DNA of 64,000 bases from Myxococcota bacterium (GTDB lineage: Bacteria; Myxococcota_A; Bradymonadia; UBA7976; UBA1532), in NCBI GenBank assembly GCA_963169045.1, contig CAUJDF010000037.1, positions 1-64,000 of the forward strand, in the 5' to 3' direction. Position 1 is the stretch's first letter; each line of letters begins with the position of its first letter. The notes beneath the pieces are model-generated. The model did not search any database. It saw only the letters and a program-made list of their open reading frames with translations, and had not been told where the DNA came from. This document shows, piece by piece, positions 18,770 through 28,257 of this stretch. The translations under genes and the position numbers were made by a program.

Positions 18770-19404
18770 CAAGCGCCAACGTCTCCACCGGCGCAACCCT
18801 CGAGAACGCCCAATGCTTCGAGCCGCGCGCGCAGGCCCGCCGCGGACTCGAAGACGACGCCGGTCATGCCGAGCGCCTCGGCGGCCTCGACGTTGTCGGC
18901 GCGATCGTCCACGAACACGCAGCGCGCCGCGTCGACGCCGAGGACGGCGGCGGCGCCGGCGTAGGCGCGCGGGTCCGGCTTGCGCACGCCGGTGCGGCAC
19001 GAGACGAAGCGCCACGACAGGTAGCGCGACAGGCCGGTGACCTGCTCGATGAGCTCGTACCAGACCGGGTAGTTCGAGAGCGCGTGCATCGGCACCCCGG
19101 CGGCGCTCAGGTCGCGCAGGAGCGGCTCGATGCCGTCCAGCAGCCGGTAGGCGCCGCGCAGGCACCCGCGCAGCGCCTCCGGCTCGAAGGGGAGGGGGTC
19201 GCGCATCCAGCGCGCGAAGAATTGCGCCTCGTCGAGCTCGCCGCGCTCGAAGGCGTACCAGACCTCGGGGTCGAGCCGGCGGAAGAGCCCGCGCACGTCG
19301 CAACCGAAGAACGCGGGCACGGCATCGAAGATCGGATCGTGGACGAGCGTGCCCATCACGTCGAGCAGCAGCACCGGTTGACGCTCATTGCGCACGTCGA
19401 ACAT
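18769..19404 (-). CDS. HAD-superfamily protein lacking the second motif-I aspartate
   Basis: 211 residues. Motif I is 'LLDVMGTLV': the nucleophile Asp is present but the usual D at +2 is Met. Motif II is 'HALSNYP', motif III 'VRKPDPRAY', motif IV 'CVFVDDRADN'. The cap is alpha-helical (C1). L-2-haloacid dehalogenases also lack the +2 Asp, and a 'DVMDTL' HAD family is known in plants and cyanobacteria. So phosphatase activity should not be assumed. ATG 19404 is preferred over a TTG at 19425. The stop overlaps the kinase start, so the two are probably made together. The gene is divergent from the RNase Z-like gene across 29 bases. Confidence 0.85.
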
Positions 19405-19433
19405 CCTGCGCGGGTTCAAGCCCAAGGGTGGTG

Positions 19434-20281
<848 letters not shown>

Positions 20282-20285
<4 letters not shown>

Positions 20286-20728
20286 GCAAGGCCTTCACGA
20301 AGGAGGACGACGCGCGCGACGAGGCGCTGCCCGAGGGCGGCCCCGCGCTGCCCGACGGCGCGCCGAACTACATGACACCCGGCGGCTACGAGCGCCTGCA
20401 GGCGGAGCTGCGCGCGCTCCAGGCCAGCGGCGAGCGGCCGCGTCGGGCGCGGTACCTCGCGCGCAGCCTCGAGATCGCGCAGGTCGTCGCGCCGGCGCCG
20501 CGCGACCAGGTGTTCTTCGGCGCGACGGTGACGTACGCCGACGCGCAGGGCGACGAGCACACCGTCACGATCGTGGGCCTCGACGAGGCGGCGCCGGAGC
20601 AGGGCCGGGTGAGCTGGATCGCACCGCTGGCGAAGGCGCTGCTCGGCAAGCGCGAGGGCGACGCCGCGGAGCTGCGGACGCCCGCCGGCCGAGAGACGCT
20701 CGAGATCCTCGCGATCACCTACGAGTAG
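20282..20728 (+). CDS. GreA/GreB-like polymerase secondary-channel factor with shortened coiled coil
   Basis: 148 residues. 'NYMTPGGYERLQAELRAL' is the standard first helix of GreB, and from 'RRARYLARSLEIAQVV' onward ('DQVFFGATVTYAD', 'ISWIAPLAKALLGKREGD'-type end) it matches the second helix and C-terminal domain. About 40 residues that normally form the coiled-coil tip, including the acidic D-x-x-E pair that positions magnesium for transcript cleavage, are missing in frame. Rnk has a similarly short coil. So it should bind RNA polymerase but not stimulate cleavage. The N-terminal 30 residues are an acidic, Pro-rich extension. ATG overlaps the preceding stop. Confidence 0.85.
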
Positions 20729-20750
20729 GCGCGCGCCCGCGGACGCGCGC
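20729..20750. terminator. GC hairpin between convergent genes
   Basis: GCGCGCG at 20729-20735 pairs with CGCGCGC at 20744-20750 around 8 bases. It fills the whole gap between the stops of the Gre-like gene and the MYXO-CTERM gene, so it could end transcription from both sides. No T-run is present, and alternating GC is common here, so the call is tentative. Confidence 0.35.
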
Positions 20751-21206
20751 TCAGGCGCGCCTGCGCCGCAGCTGCGCCAGCCCCGCGAGCAGGATGAGCG
20801 CCCACGGCGCCGCGACCGCCGCGTCCGCCGCTTCGCACCCGCCATCCTCCGCCGGCACCGCCTCGGGCTCGCCCGGCTCGCAGCGGTTGCACTCGTCGAA
20901 CGACGTCTCCGGCCGGTCCGTGCACGTCTCCACCGGCTGCCGCGCGCACACGCCGTGGGTCTTGTCGCGGCGCAGGCAGCTCTCGCCCTCGTCGAGCGCG
21001 CCGCAGCCGTCGCGGCACAGCAGGCACTCGTTCTGCTCGGGTACGGGCTGGTCGACGCACAGCGTGTCGAGGACGCAGTTGCCGTGGCGCGGCCCCACGG
21101 TCTGGCACGGATCGCCGGGCGCCGCGCCCTCGCAGGCGACGTACTCGGCGGGGATGTTGGCCGCCGCCGGCGAAGCCACGAGCAGGACGGCGAGCGGCCA
21201 GCGCAT
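20751..21206 (-). CDS. Exported Cys-rich protein with MYXO-CTERM-like sorting tail
   Basis: 151 residues: signal 'WPLAVLLVASPAAAN', then a Cys-rich region with about a dozen Cys ('YVACEGAAPGDPCQ', 'NCVLDTLCVD', 'CLLCRDGCGALDEGESC', 'CNRCEPGEP'), an acidic stretch, and a tail 'GGCEAADAAVAAPWALILLAGLAQLRRRRA'-like in form: a Cys, a hydrophobic helix and an Arg cluster (shown here in parts: 'WALILLAGLAQLRRRR'). That tail type directs proteins to the cell surface in Myxococcota after processing by a rhombosortase-like system. The ATG is inside the stop of the HelD-like gene (ATGA). Function is unknown. Confidence 0.75.
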   Translation of the reverse strand: MRWPLAVLLVASPAAANIPAEYVACEGAAPGDPCQTVGPRHGNCVLDTLCVDQPVPEQNECLLCRDGCGALDEGESCLRRDKTHGVCARQPVETCTDRPETSFDECNRCEPGEPEAVPAEDGGCEAADAAVAAPWALILLAGLAQLRRRRA

Positions 21207-23485
21207 CAGGTCTCCAGGAGCGAGGGCGGCAGCAGCGGCGAGGGCGTGGCCGACGACACGAGCCAGAGCTGGTGCGCCGCGCGGGTGGCGCCGACGTGCA
21301 ACAGATGCCGCGATTCCAGCTCCTCGGGATAACAGTCCGCCGTCGTCTCGAGCAACACCACGTAGTCGTACTCGAGGCCCTTCACCTGGTAGACGTCGGT
21401 CACGTCGATGCCCGGCGAGAAGTCGAACTCCTGCTCGCGGATGCGCCGCATGCCCGGCACCTCGGCGCGAATGAGGCCGTCGTAGTACGAGTCCGCGATC
21501 TCGGGCGTGCGCGCGATCAGCGCCACCGTCGCCCGTCGCTCGCGCGCCCGCAGGCTCTTGAGCGAGTCGGCCATGAAGGCCACCGCCTCGCCCACCTCGT
21601 GGAAGCGCAAGAGCTCCACCGGCGCCCCATCGCGCGCGTCGCGCGTCGTCTGGTCGCCGGCGAGCGGCCCGAGGACGTGCCGCGCGAGCTCCATGACCTG
21701 CTGCGTCGACCGGTAGCTCACGGACAAGGGCGGCAACACGTGCGCCTCGACGCCGAGCGCGCCGATGAGCGTGCCCCAGTCGTCGAAGCCGCTGTCGAAG
21801 CGCACACGCTGGTTCGTGTCGCCGGCCAGCGTGATCGGCGCCCCCGGCACCGCCGAGTCGACCACGATCTTGATGTGCAGCGGCGCCAGGTCCTGCGCCT
21901 CGTCGACCACCACGTGCTCGTAGCGCGTCGGCTGCCCCGCCGGACCGCGCAGCGCCCCGCCGCCGTACTGCAGTTGGCAGATCCGCAAGAGAATCGCGAG
22001 ATCGTCGACGTCGAGCCGCCCGCGTAGATCGCCTTCGTCGAGGTCGCGGCCGTCGACGGCGGTGCGGCGCTCCTCGTCGATGCCGCTGTAGTCCGGCGGG
22101 TCGTCCGCCTGCCGCGCCGCGGTCTCGACGAGCTGGTCGAGCTCCCACACGCGCGGACCGGCGCCGCCCTTCAGCAGGCCGCGCGCCAGCCGCTCGCGGT
22201 CCGTCAGCAGCGTCGACCAGATCTCGATGGGATCGCCGAGCACCGAGCGCGCGAGCTCGATGACCTGCCGCACACGGTGCGAGCGCTCGAGCTCCTTGCC
22301 GCGCACCCACCGGGCCAGCTGGTCCACGCGCTGCGCCGGCGGCAGGTTGCGCCGCTGCACCCACGCCTTGAGCAGCGCCGGACCGCCGGCCTCCTCGATC
22401 GGCGCGTCGAAGGCGCGCGCCGCGTCGCGCACCGCCTCCTCGAGCATCGGCAGCAGGGCAGGGTGCCGCTTCAGCCGGCGCGCGCCCATCGGCGTGTCGC
22501 TCGTCAGCGGCCGCTTCTTGAGCGCCGGGATCAGCCGCTTCACGTGCCGGTGCGCCCACTTCTCGAACGTCTCGATGGCGACGCCGTTCACGTCGAGCGC
22601 CGGCAGCACCCGCCCCACGTAGCGCGCGAGCGCGTCGCCGGGCGTCAGCACCAGCATCTTCTTCGCCGCGAACCGCTTCGCGTCCTGGAAGTGCAGCCAC
22701 GCCGCGCGGTGCAGCGCGATCGTCGTCTTGCCGGTGCCCGCGCCGCCGTTGATGACCACCACGCCGGACTTGTCGGTCGTGATGGCGTGGAACTGGTCCG
22801 GGTCGATCAGCGCCGTGATCTCGGGCAGGCGCGTGTCGGGGCCGGTGCGGCCGAGCCGCTCCGACGGCGCACGCAGCGCCGCGCCCTGGCCGCCCTCGAG
22901 GCGCACGAACGTCGGCGCGAGGCGCCGCCAGCTCTCGCCGTCGCGCACCATCACGCACTCGCCGCTGCGCACGCGCGTCAGCCGGCCGTCCTCGATGGTC
23001 ACCGTCCGGCGCAGCTCCACCACGCCGCGGCGCACGCCGCCCGGGAACGACTCCTCGTACTCGTCGCCCTCTTCGTAGCGGTAATAGATGCGTGAGATCG
23101 GGGAGTTGCGCCAATCGACGATGTGCACGTTGCGCTGGCGGTCGATGAACGAGCGCCGGCCGATGAGGATGTCCTGCACCTCGTCGCCCTCGCGCAGCCG
23201 CAGGTGGGCGAAGTACGGGCTCGCCGGGTTGACCGGGACGGAGCGGCCGCGCCCCGACACCTGGCGCAGCGCCGACAGGCGCAGCAGGTGCTCGACGAGC
23301 GCGGCGTGGTCCTCGGCGCGCGACTCGGCGAGCTGGTCGCGCAGCGAGACCATCTCGCGGTCGTAGTCGGCGGTGCCGGCCTCGCCGTCGTCCTGGCCGG
23401 TGACGAGCCGCTGCACCTTCAGCAGCATCACCAGCTCTTCTTCGACGATGCGGGCCTCGTCGGGCGCGAGGCGTTCAGCGGCCAT
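21206..23485 (-). CDS. HelD-like UvrD/Rep-family ATPase
   Basis: 759 residues of the superfamily 1 type. Residues 1-90 form an N-terminal helical arm, followed by a unique beta region ('DILIGRRSFIDRQRNVHIVDWRNSPISRIYY', read as the family hallmark 'IGR...VDWR'). Walker A is 'INGGAGTGKTTIALHR'; motif II is 'HVVVDEAQDLAPL'; later helicase motifs include 'LAGDTNQRV', 'LSVSYRSTQQVMELA' and 'DVTDVYQVKGLEYDYV'. HelD proteins bind RNA polymerase and release it from stalled or terminated complexes by ATP hydrolysis; general DNA unwinding is the alternative. It overlaps the methyltransferase gene by 11 bases and the small exported protein gene by 4. Confidence 0.88.
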   Translation of the reverse strand: MAAERLAPDEARIVEEELVMLLKVQRLVTGQDDGEAGTADYDREMVSLRDQLAESRAEDHAALVEHLLRLSALRQVSGRGRSVPVNPASPYFAHLRLREGDEVQDILIGRRSFIDRQRNVHIVDWRNSPISRIYYRYEEGDEYEESFPGGVRRGVVELRRTVTIEDGRLTRVRSGECVMVRDGESWRRLAPTFVRLEGGQGAALRAPSERLGRTGPDTRLPEITALIDPDQFHAITTDKSGVVVINGGAGTGKTTIALHRAAWLHFQDAKRFAAKKMLVLTPGDALARYVGRVLPALDVNGVAIETFEKWAHRHVKRLIPALKKRPLTSDTPMGARRLKRHPALLPMLEEAVRDAARAFDAPIEEAGGPALLKAWVQRRNLPPAQRVDQLARWVRGKELERSHRVRQVIELARSVLGDPIEIWSTLLTDRERLARGLLKGGAGPRVWELDQLVETAARQADDPPDYSGIDEERRTAVDGRDLDEGDLRGRLDVDDLAILLRICQLQYGGGALRGPAGQPTRYEHVVVDEAQDLAPLHIKIVVDSAVPGAPITLAGDTNQRVRFDSGFDDWGTLIGALGVEAHVLPPLSVSYRSTQQVMELARHVLGPLAGDQTTRDARDGAPVELLRFHEVGEAVAFMADSLKSLRARERRATVALIARTPEIADSYYDGLIRAEVPGMRRIREQEFDFSPGIDVTDVYQVKGLEYDYVVLLETTADCYPEELESRHLLHVGATRAAHQLWLVSSATPSPLLPPSLLET

Positions 23486-24500
23486 GGGGACTCCGGGGCT
23501 CCGCGACGACCAGATCGACCCGCAGCCCGCCGTTGGTGAGCGGGTGAAGATGCGCCGCCGGCCGGCCCAGTCGCGGGACCCAGGCCGGCTCCGGCACCAG
23601 CACTGCGGCGCGCCAGCCCGCGAACGGCCCGGCCAGCGCCGCCGCCAGGCGGTCGAACGCGTGCAGGGCCGCCGGCGACCGTTTGCCGTAAGGCGGGTTG
23701 CACACGAGCAGCCCCGTCCCGGCCGGCGGCCGCGCGCGCCCGACCTCGATCTCGGTCACCGTCAATACGATGCCGGCGCGCTCGGCATTGCGTCGCGCCG
23801 CCTCCACCGAGGCGCGCGAACGATCGCTGCCCCCGAAGACCGTCGGCACCGCGTCCCAGGCGGGCACCGGCGAGGGCGGACACCACCGCTCGCAGGCGAA
23901 GGCCCGGCCCGCGCCCGGCGCCCGGCCGGCGGCCCACGTCGCCGCCTCGATCAGGAACGTCCCGGACCCGCACATCGGGTCGTACAGCGCCTCGCCGGGC
24001 CGCCACCCGGCCAGCCGCAGGATGCCCGCCGCCAGCGTCTCCCGCAGCGGCGCCGCGCCGGTCTCGAGCCGCCACCCGCGCCGGTGCAGCGGCTCGCCCG
24101 ACGTGTCGACGCTCAGCTCGCACGTGTCGTGGTCAAGCCGCGCCAGCAGCTCCACCGGTCCTGCCGGCACCACCTGCGCCAGCCGCTCGGCGATCGCGCC
24201 GGTGTGGTAGAGCCGCGACTTGTGGGCGACGGCGCGCGGCGTCAGGCCGCCGAACGGCGCCCACTCCACCTTCGTCGCCCCGGCCAGGAGCTCATCGAAC
24301 GTGCGCGCCCGGAACCGCGCCACGCGCTGCAGGACGCGCGTCGGGATCGCCAGCGCCCGGTTCGCGCGCAGCGGATCGCCCTCGAAGGCCACGCCGCCGG
24401 GCTCGGCGCGCGCGCCCGCGAAGCCGCGCTCGAGAGCCTCGGCCGCCGCGGCCGCCTCGAGGCCCGGCGGGACCACCGCGAAGAGGGGGTACGAGGTCAT
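23475..24500 (-). CDS. RlmL-like N2-guanine/adenine RNA methyltransferase with THUMP region
   Basis: 341 residues. The first 150 contain a ferredoxin-like/THUMP-type RNA-binding part ('LFAVVPPGLEAAAAAEALE', 'LLARLDHDTCELSVDTSGEPLHRRG'). The catalytic half has SAM motif 'LYDPMCGSGTFLIEAATWAAG', 'GGSDRSRASVEAARRNAERAG' and the substrate motif 'LLVCNPPYGKR' (N-P-P-Y). This matches the N-terminal half of RlmL (23S rRNA G2445 methylation) and related COG0116 enzymes. The exact target base is not certain. It is the first gene of an overlapping minus-strand group with the HelD-like ATPase, so both act around RNA. Confidence 0.88.
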   Translation of the reverse strand: MTSYPLFAVVPPGLEAAAAAEALERGFAGARAEPGGVAFEGDPLRANRALAIPTRVLQRVARFRARTFDELLAGATKVEWAPFGGLTPRAVAHKSRLYHTGAIAERLAQVVPAGPVELLARLDHDTCELSVDTSGEPLHRRGWRLETGAAPLRETLAAGILRLAGWRPGEALYDPMCGSGTFLIEAATWAAGRAPGAGRAFACERWCPPSPVPAWDAVPTVFGGSDRSRASVEAARRNAERAGIVLTVTEIEVGRARPPAGTGLLVCNPPYGKRSPAALHAFDRLAAALAGPFAGWRAAVLVPEPAWVPRLGRPAAHLHPLTNGGLRVDLVVAEPRSPHGR

Positions 24501-24554
24501 GTGCCTGGGGAAGATGGGGCGCTCCGGTCGGAGCGCAACGCGATTGGCGTGGAA

Positions 24555-27185
24555 TTACAAAGGAATACAGATGTTGACCTGACCGCCGCCGGCCCGGTTC
24601 TGACGGCGGCAGCCGTAGCCCTGGCGGCACTCGCCGTCGTTCGCGCACTCGTCGCCGCAGTGGTTGCCGCCCCCGAAGGTGGCGCACACGCCGCCGGCGT
24701 CGCAGTCCGCGTCGCGGCCGCACTCGCGCGTGCAGTAGCCGCCGGGCACGCCCACCGCGTTCAGGCAGTCGTAGCTGCCCGCGCAGTCGGTGAAGTCGAT
24801 GCACGACTCGCCGACGCCCGCGGGCCCCTCGATGCCGCAGGTCTCGATGCCCTGCAGCAGCTTGCACGCGTAGTCGGCGCGGCCGCACGTGAGGTCGTCG
24901 TTGCACAGCTCGACGCACCACGTCTGGTGGCAGAGGTAGTCGCCCGGACACGCGTCCGGATCCGCCGAGCAGTCGCTCACGACGCACTGTTCGGTGTCGT
25001 AGTCGCACACGTACACGGTGTCGCAGGTCTGGTTGTTCGGGCTGCACGCGCCGCCGGCGCCGGCGCGCTGCTGCACGCGCACCGACGCGTCGTACTGCAT
25101 GCCCACCGTGCCCTGTGTCACCGACCAGAACACGAAGCCGGGCGCCGCCGGACGCGCCACGAGCCGCCGGCACCCCTCGCGTCCCGCCTGGCAGCCGTCG
25201 CCCTGCGCCACCTCGAAGCTCTGCCCCGGGACGCGCACGCCGTCCGCGTTCGTCGCCTCGACCACCGGCGCGCGGTTGCCGGTGTAGCTGATGAACACCA
25301 CCAACTCCTGGTTCGCGGGCACGTCGGTCTTGTACCAGTCGGTGTCGCCGCACCACGTCAGGTTGCGGTACAGCTCCGGCCGGAACGGCTCCGCATCCGG
25401 GCGCGTGTCGTTCGGTTCCACCCGGTCCCGCTCGCAGGGCGTGCCGGCGTCCTCCTCGAGCTCGACGACGTACTCGTTCTCGGCGCCCTGGTAGCCGTAC
25501 ACACGCAGGACGTACGTGCCGGTGACCGGCACCGCCTCGATGGCGATCTCCTCGTCGTCGTTGGACGACGTCCCCTGCCGGCGGAAGCCCTCCGGACCCG
25601 TCAGTTCCAGGTCGATGTCGCCCTGCGCGTGCGAGAACAGTACCCGCAGCGTCACCCGCGCGCCCGCCGTCAGATCGACCGAGTAGAAATCGTCATCGTT
25701 CGGACAGATCTTCAGGTTCACCCCGGTGAAGTCGCGCAGATCGGCGGCGCGGCCCGCGTCGTCGTTGCCCGTCTCGTCGGCGGCGTCGTCGGCGCACATG
25801 TCCGGCCCCTGGCCCATGCTGTCGAAGCGGATGCGGTAGTCCGGGTTGACGCTCTGGAAGCCGTAGACGCGCGCCTGGTACGCCCCGCCGGCCACGTTGG
25901 CGCCGACCACGCTCTCGAGGTCCGTGACGCTGTCGGACGTCGCGCGGTAGCCGCCGGGCCCGGTGACCTCGAGGTCGATGTCGCCCCGGGCGTGCTGGAA
26001 GGTCACGTCGACGCGGAACGAGCCGCCGGCGGGCACCTCGAACGGGTACACGTCCTCGTCGCCGACCGGGCAGATGCTGCGGCCCTCGACGGCGCGGCCG
26101 GACTCGAGCGCCTCGGGCCCGGGCTCGGCGGCGTCGGCGGGGCAGTCCATCGGCGTCTCCCCGCCGGCGACCACCTGGATCGTCGTGCGGCGCACCGCGC
26201 GGAACTCGCCGTCGGAGGCCTCGAAGACGACGCGGAACGCCTGGCCGGCGTGCTTTTCGCGGGGCGTCCACGTGAAGAGGCCCTGCGTCGTGTCGAAGGA
26301 TGCGCCGTCCGGCGGCGAGCCGACGATGCCGTAGACGAGGCTCTCCGGGCGGTCGTCCTCGGCGACCACCTGGATGCGCACCTCTTCGCCCACGCGCGCC
26401 TCGACGTCGTCGATCTGGGCGATGCGCGGGGGCAGGTTGCCGCCGTCGCCCACGACGAGCCGGACGTCGGCGGTCGTCTCGACCTGCCCATCGCCGACCA
26501 CGAACGTCACGTTGAAGCTGCGGCCGTTGGCCTCGGCGGGCGGCGTCCAGCGGAACTGGCCGGTCGCCGCGTCCAGCGTCGCCCCGTCGAGCGTGTCGCC
26601 GCGCATGCTGAAGGTGAGCGGGTCGCCGTTGGGGTCGGTCGCCTCGAGCTGCAGCGTGAACGGCCGCCCCGCCGCCAGCACCAGGTCGCCCGGATCGTCC
26701 AGCTCGGGTGGCTTGTTGCCGGCCTGGTCGGCGCCGACCACCGTGATCTGGATGGTCTCCTGGTCCTTCAGCGTGCCGTCGGACACCTCGAAGGTGATGA
26801 GGACGATGGTGCCCTCTTCCTCGGGCGTCCAGGTGAAGCGGCCCTGCTCCTTGTCGAACTTGGCCCCCTGGGGGAGCGTCGAACGGACGCTGTAGGTGAG
26901 CGGATCGCCATCGGAATCGCTCGCCGACAGCGTGATCTCGAGCGTCTGGCCGACCGGCGCCTCGCGGTCGCCGATGCGCATGAGCTCCGGGCGCGTGTTG
27001 TCGCCGCCGAAGCCGCCGCCGCCGCCGAAGCCGCCGCCTCCACCACCCCCGCCGGCGCCACCGGCGCCGCCTCCGAAGCCGCCGGCGCCGCCGGCCCCGT
27101 CGTCGTCGTCGCCGCCGCTGCCGCTGCCCGCGCACCCCGCGAAGAGCAGCGTGGCCGCCAGCAGAACCGTCGCGCGTGCTCGCAT
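24555..27185 (-). CDS. Large lipoprotein with cadherin-like repeats, PPC domains and Cys-rich end
   Basis: 876 residues. Lipobox 'LLFAGC' (Cys18), then a Gly/Asp-rich linker to about residue 60. Three He_PIG/cadherin-like repeats follow (about 62-350), each with 'SDSDGDPLTYSV', 'TDPNGDPLTFSM' or 'YGIVGSPPDGASFD' and ending in 'FTWTP' or 'FRWTP'. Two clear pre-peptidase C-terminal (PPC) domains come next ('FQHARGDIDLEVTGPGGY', 'FSHAQGDIDLELTGPEGF'), then a third, looser one, and from about 730 a Cys-rich EGF-like region. It is likely an outer-membrane or surface-anchored adhesion or scaffold protein. The ATG at 27185 has GGGGGAG upstream. No enzymatic domain was seen. Confidence 0.85.
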   Translation of the reverse strand: MRARATVLLAATLLFAGCAGSGSGGDDDDGAGGAGGFGGGAGGAGGGGGGGGFGGGGGFGGDNTRPELMRIGDREAPVGQTLEITLSASDSDGDPLTYSVRSTLPQGAKFDKEQGRFTWTPEEEGTIVLITFEVSDGTLKDQETIQITVVGADQAGNKPPELDDPGDLVLAAGRPFTLQLEATDPNGDPLTFSMRGDTLDGATLDAATGQFRWTPPAEANGRSFNVTFVVGDGQVETTADVRLVVGDGGNLPPRIAQIDDVEARVGEEVRIQVVAEDDRPESLVYGIVGSPPDGASFDTTQGLFTWTPREKHAGQAFRVVFEASDGEFRAVRRTTIQVVAGGETPMDCPADAAEPGPEALESGRAVEGRSICPVGDEDVYPFEVPAGGSFRVDVTFQHARGDIDLEVTGPGGYRATSDSVTDLESVVGANVAGGAYQARVYGFQSVNPDYRIRFDSMGQGPDMCADDAADETGNDDAGRAADLRDFTGVNLKICPNDDDFYSVDLTAGARVTLRVLFSHAQGDIDLELTGPEGFRRQGTSSNDDEEIAIEAVPVTGTYVLRVYGYQGAENEYVVELEEDAGTPCERDRVEPNDTRPDAEPFRPELYRNLTWCGDTDWYKTDVPANQELVVFISYTGNRAPVVEATNADGVRVPGQSFEVAQGDGCQAGREGCRRLVARPAAPGFVFWSVTQGTVGMQYDASVRVQQRAGAGGACSPNNQTCDTVYVCDYDTEQCVVSDCSADPDACPGDYLCHQTWCVELCNDDLTCGRADYACKLLQGIETCGIEGPAGVGESCIDFTDCAGSYDCLNAVGVPGGYCTRECGRDADCDAGGVCATFGGGNHCGDECANDGECRQGYGCRRQNRAGGGQVNICIPL

Positions 27186-27217
27186 CGAGACTCCCCCCCG
27201 AGACACGGAAGGGCCGA

Positions 27218-27808
27218 TTATAGGGGCGCTTCCGGATCCGCTTCCATCTTCGGCAGTTCCACGTCGGCGGGCAGATCGCCGCCGCCGATGCGGAGGCGAT
27301 CGCCGAGCGCGGTCGCGCGGTAGCGCAGAGGCGGACCGCCCTCCGGCTGCAGGACGAGCGCGCTCTCGTCGCCGGACCAGCGCCCGCGCGTCACCACCGG
27401 CTCGCCGGCGCCGAGCGACGCCTGCCGCATCTCGAACGTGCCGTCGACCGCCAGGCGGAGCGAGAGCGTGCCGCCCGACGCCGTGTAGGCCCAGGTCCCC
27501 ACGAGCGCCGCGGGCAGGGGCGCCGGCGCCGGCACCTGCTCCGCCGGATGCGCGACGGCGCGCAGCCGCAGCGTCCCGAAGGGCGGCCCCGTCAGCACCA
27601 CGGCCGCGCCTTCGCGGCGCCCGCGGAGGACGTAGGTCGTCGCGCCGCACACGAGCGTCAGCGCCGCGTCGTCGCTCGTATAGCGGCACTCGGCGCCGGC
27701 GAAGCGCGCCGTCCCGTCGTCGCCCAGCGTCAGGCGCACGCGCCCGCTCTCGGACACGCCGTCGTACGTGCCCGCCGTCAGCAGCGCGGCGAAGAGGGAG
27801 ATCCACAT
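27218..27808 (-). CDS. Exported beta-rich protein of unknown function
   Basis: 196 residues starting at ATG 27808 with a short signal-like segment 'MWISLFAALLTAG'; an upstream ATG at 27835 would add nine residues. The body alternates short strands ('GRVRLTLGDDGTARFAGAECRY', 'ALTLVCGATTYVLRGRREG', 'LVGTWAYTASGGTLSLRLAVDG'). The 'LVGTWAYTASGGTLSLRLAVDGTF' phrase (seen in two parts) is typical of lipocalin-like or DUF4488-like domains. It lies 32 bases upstream of the large lipoprotein gene on the same strand and may share its transcript. Function is not recognised. Confidence 0.65.
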   Translation of the reverse strand: MWISLFAALLTAGTYDGVSESGRVRLTLGDDGTARFAGAECRYTSDDAALTLVCGATTYVLRGRREGAAVVLTGPPFGTLRLRAVAHPAEQVPAPAPLPAALVGTWAYTASGGTLSLRLAVDGTFEMRQASLGAGEPVVTRGRWSGDESALVLQPEGGPPLRYRATALGDRLRIGGGDLPADVELPKMEADPEAPL

Positions 27809-27846
27809 GCGACCACCGTACGTTCGCGATAGCATGCGCGCCCGTC

Positions 27847-28194
27847 ATGGCTCGTGCAAACGCGCGATTCTTGGTGCTTCTCGGGGCGCTCGCCGCGTGC
27901 GAGGACGCGTTCGACGAGCCGCGCGCGCCGTCGATCGCCGAGGTCCGGCCGGCGAGCGCGCGGCCCGGTCAGACGGTCACGCTGATCGGCGAACGGTTCG
28001 GGCTGCGCGGCGCGTCCGACGGCGTGTGGCTCGGCGGCGCCGCGGCGCCGGTGGAATCTTGGAGCGACGACACCGTGTTGGTGCGCGTGCCCGAGGCCGC
28101 TGGCGCGGGCGTGCACGACTTCGTGCTGCGGAGCGGCGTTCGGGTCAGCGCGCCCTTCCCGTTCGAGGTCCGGTTCGGGCCTGTCGCACGTTGA
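27847..28194 (+). CDS. Small IPT/TIG-domain lipoprotein
   Basis: 115 residues: signal and lipobox 'LVLLGALAACEDAF', then one IPT/TIG immunoglobulin-like domain: 'PSIAEVRPASARPGQTVTLIGERFG', 'GVWLGGAAAPVESWSDDTVLVRVP', 'GVHDFVLRSGVRV'. Such domains bind proteins or sugars at the cell surface. The ATG follows directly after a short divergent promoter gap with the exported beta-rich protein. Its stop codon overlaps a possible -35 box of the tol operon. Confidence 0.72.
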   Translation: MARANARFLVLLGALAACEDAFDEPRAPSIAEVRPASARPGQTVTLIGERFGLRGASDGVWLGGAAAPVESWSDDTVLVRVPEAAGAGVHDFVLRSGVRVSAPFPFEVRFGPVAR

Positions 28195-28218
28195 CTTACA
28201 TCTGACCCGCATGCTAGT
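28191..28218 (+). promoter_or_regulatory. Possible sigma-70 promoter for the tol operon
   Basis: TTGACT at 28191-28196 is followed after 16 bases by GCTAGT (28213-28218), a weak -10. It sits in the only gap before tolQ and would start RNA near 28226, about 30 bases ahead of the tolQ ATG. The -35 overlaps the stop of the IPT/TIG gene. Confidence 0.35.
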
Positions 28219-28257
28219 TGCGTCCGGTCGCGGACTTCGACGGCGATGGACTGAACG

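Noticed and set aside
27000-27110. Gly-codon repeat tract near the lipoprotein start as a possible separate repeat element
   Set aside because: The CCGCCGCC tract simply encodes the Gly-rich linker behind the lipobox; it stays in frame and has no repeat unit beyond GGC/GCC codons.
23373-27323. Plus-strand open frame of about 1,300 codons across the methyltransferase and large lipoprotein
   Set aside because: It spans two well-supported minus-strand genes and has Arg/Ala-biased, unfolded-looking sequence, so it is not a gene.
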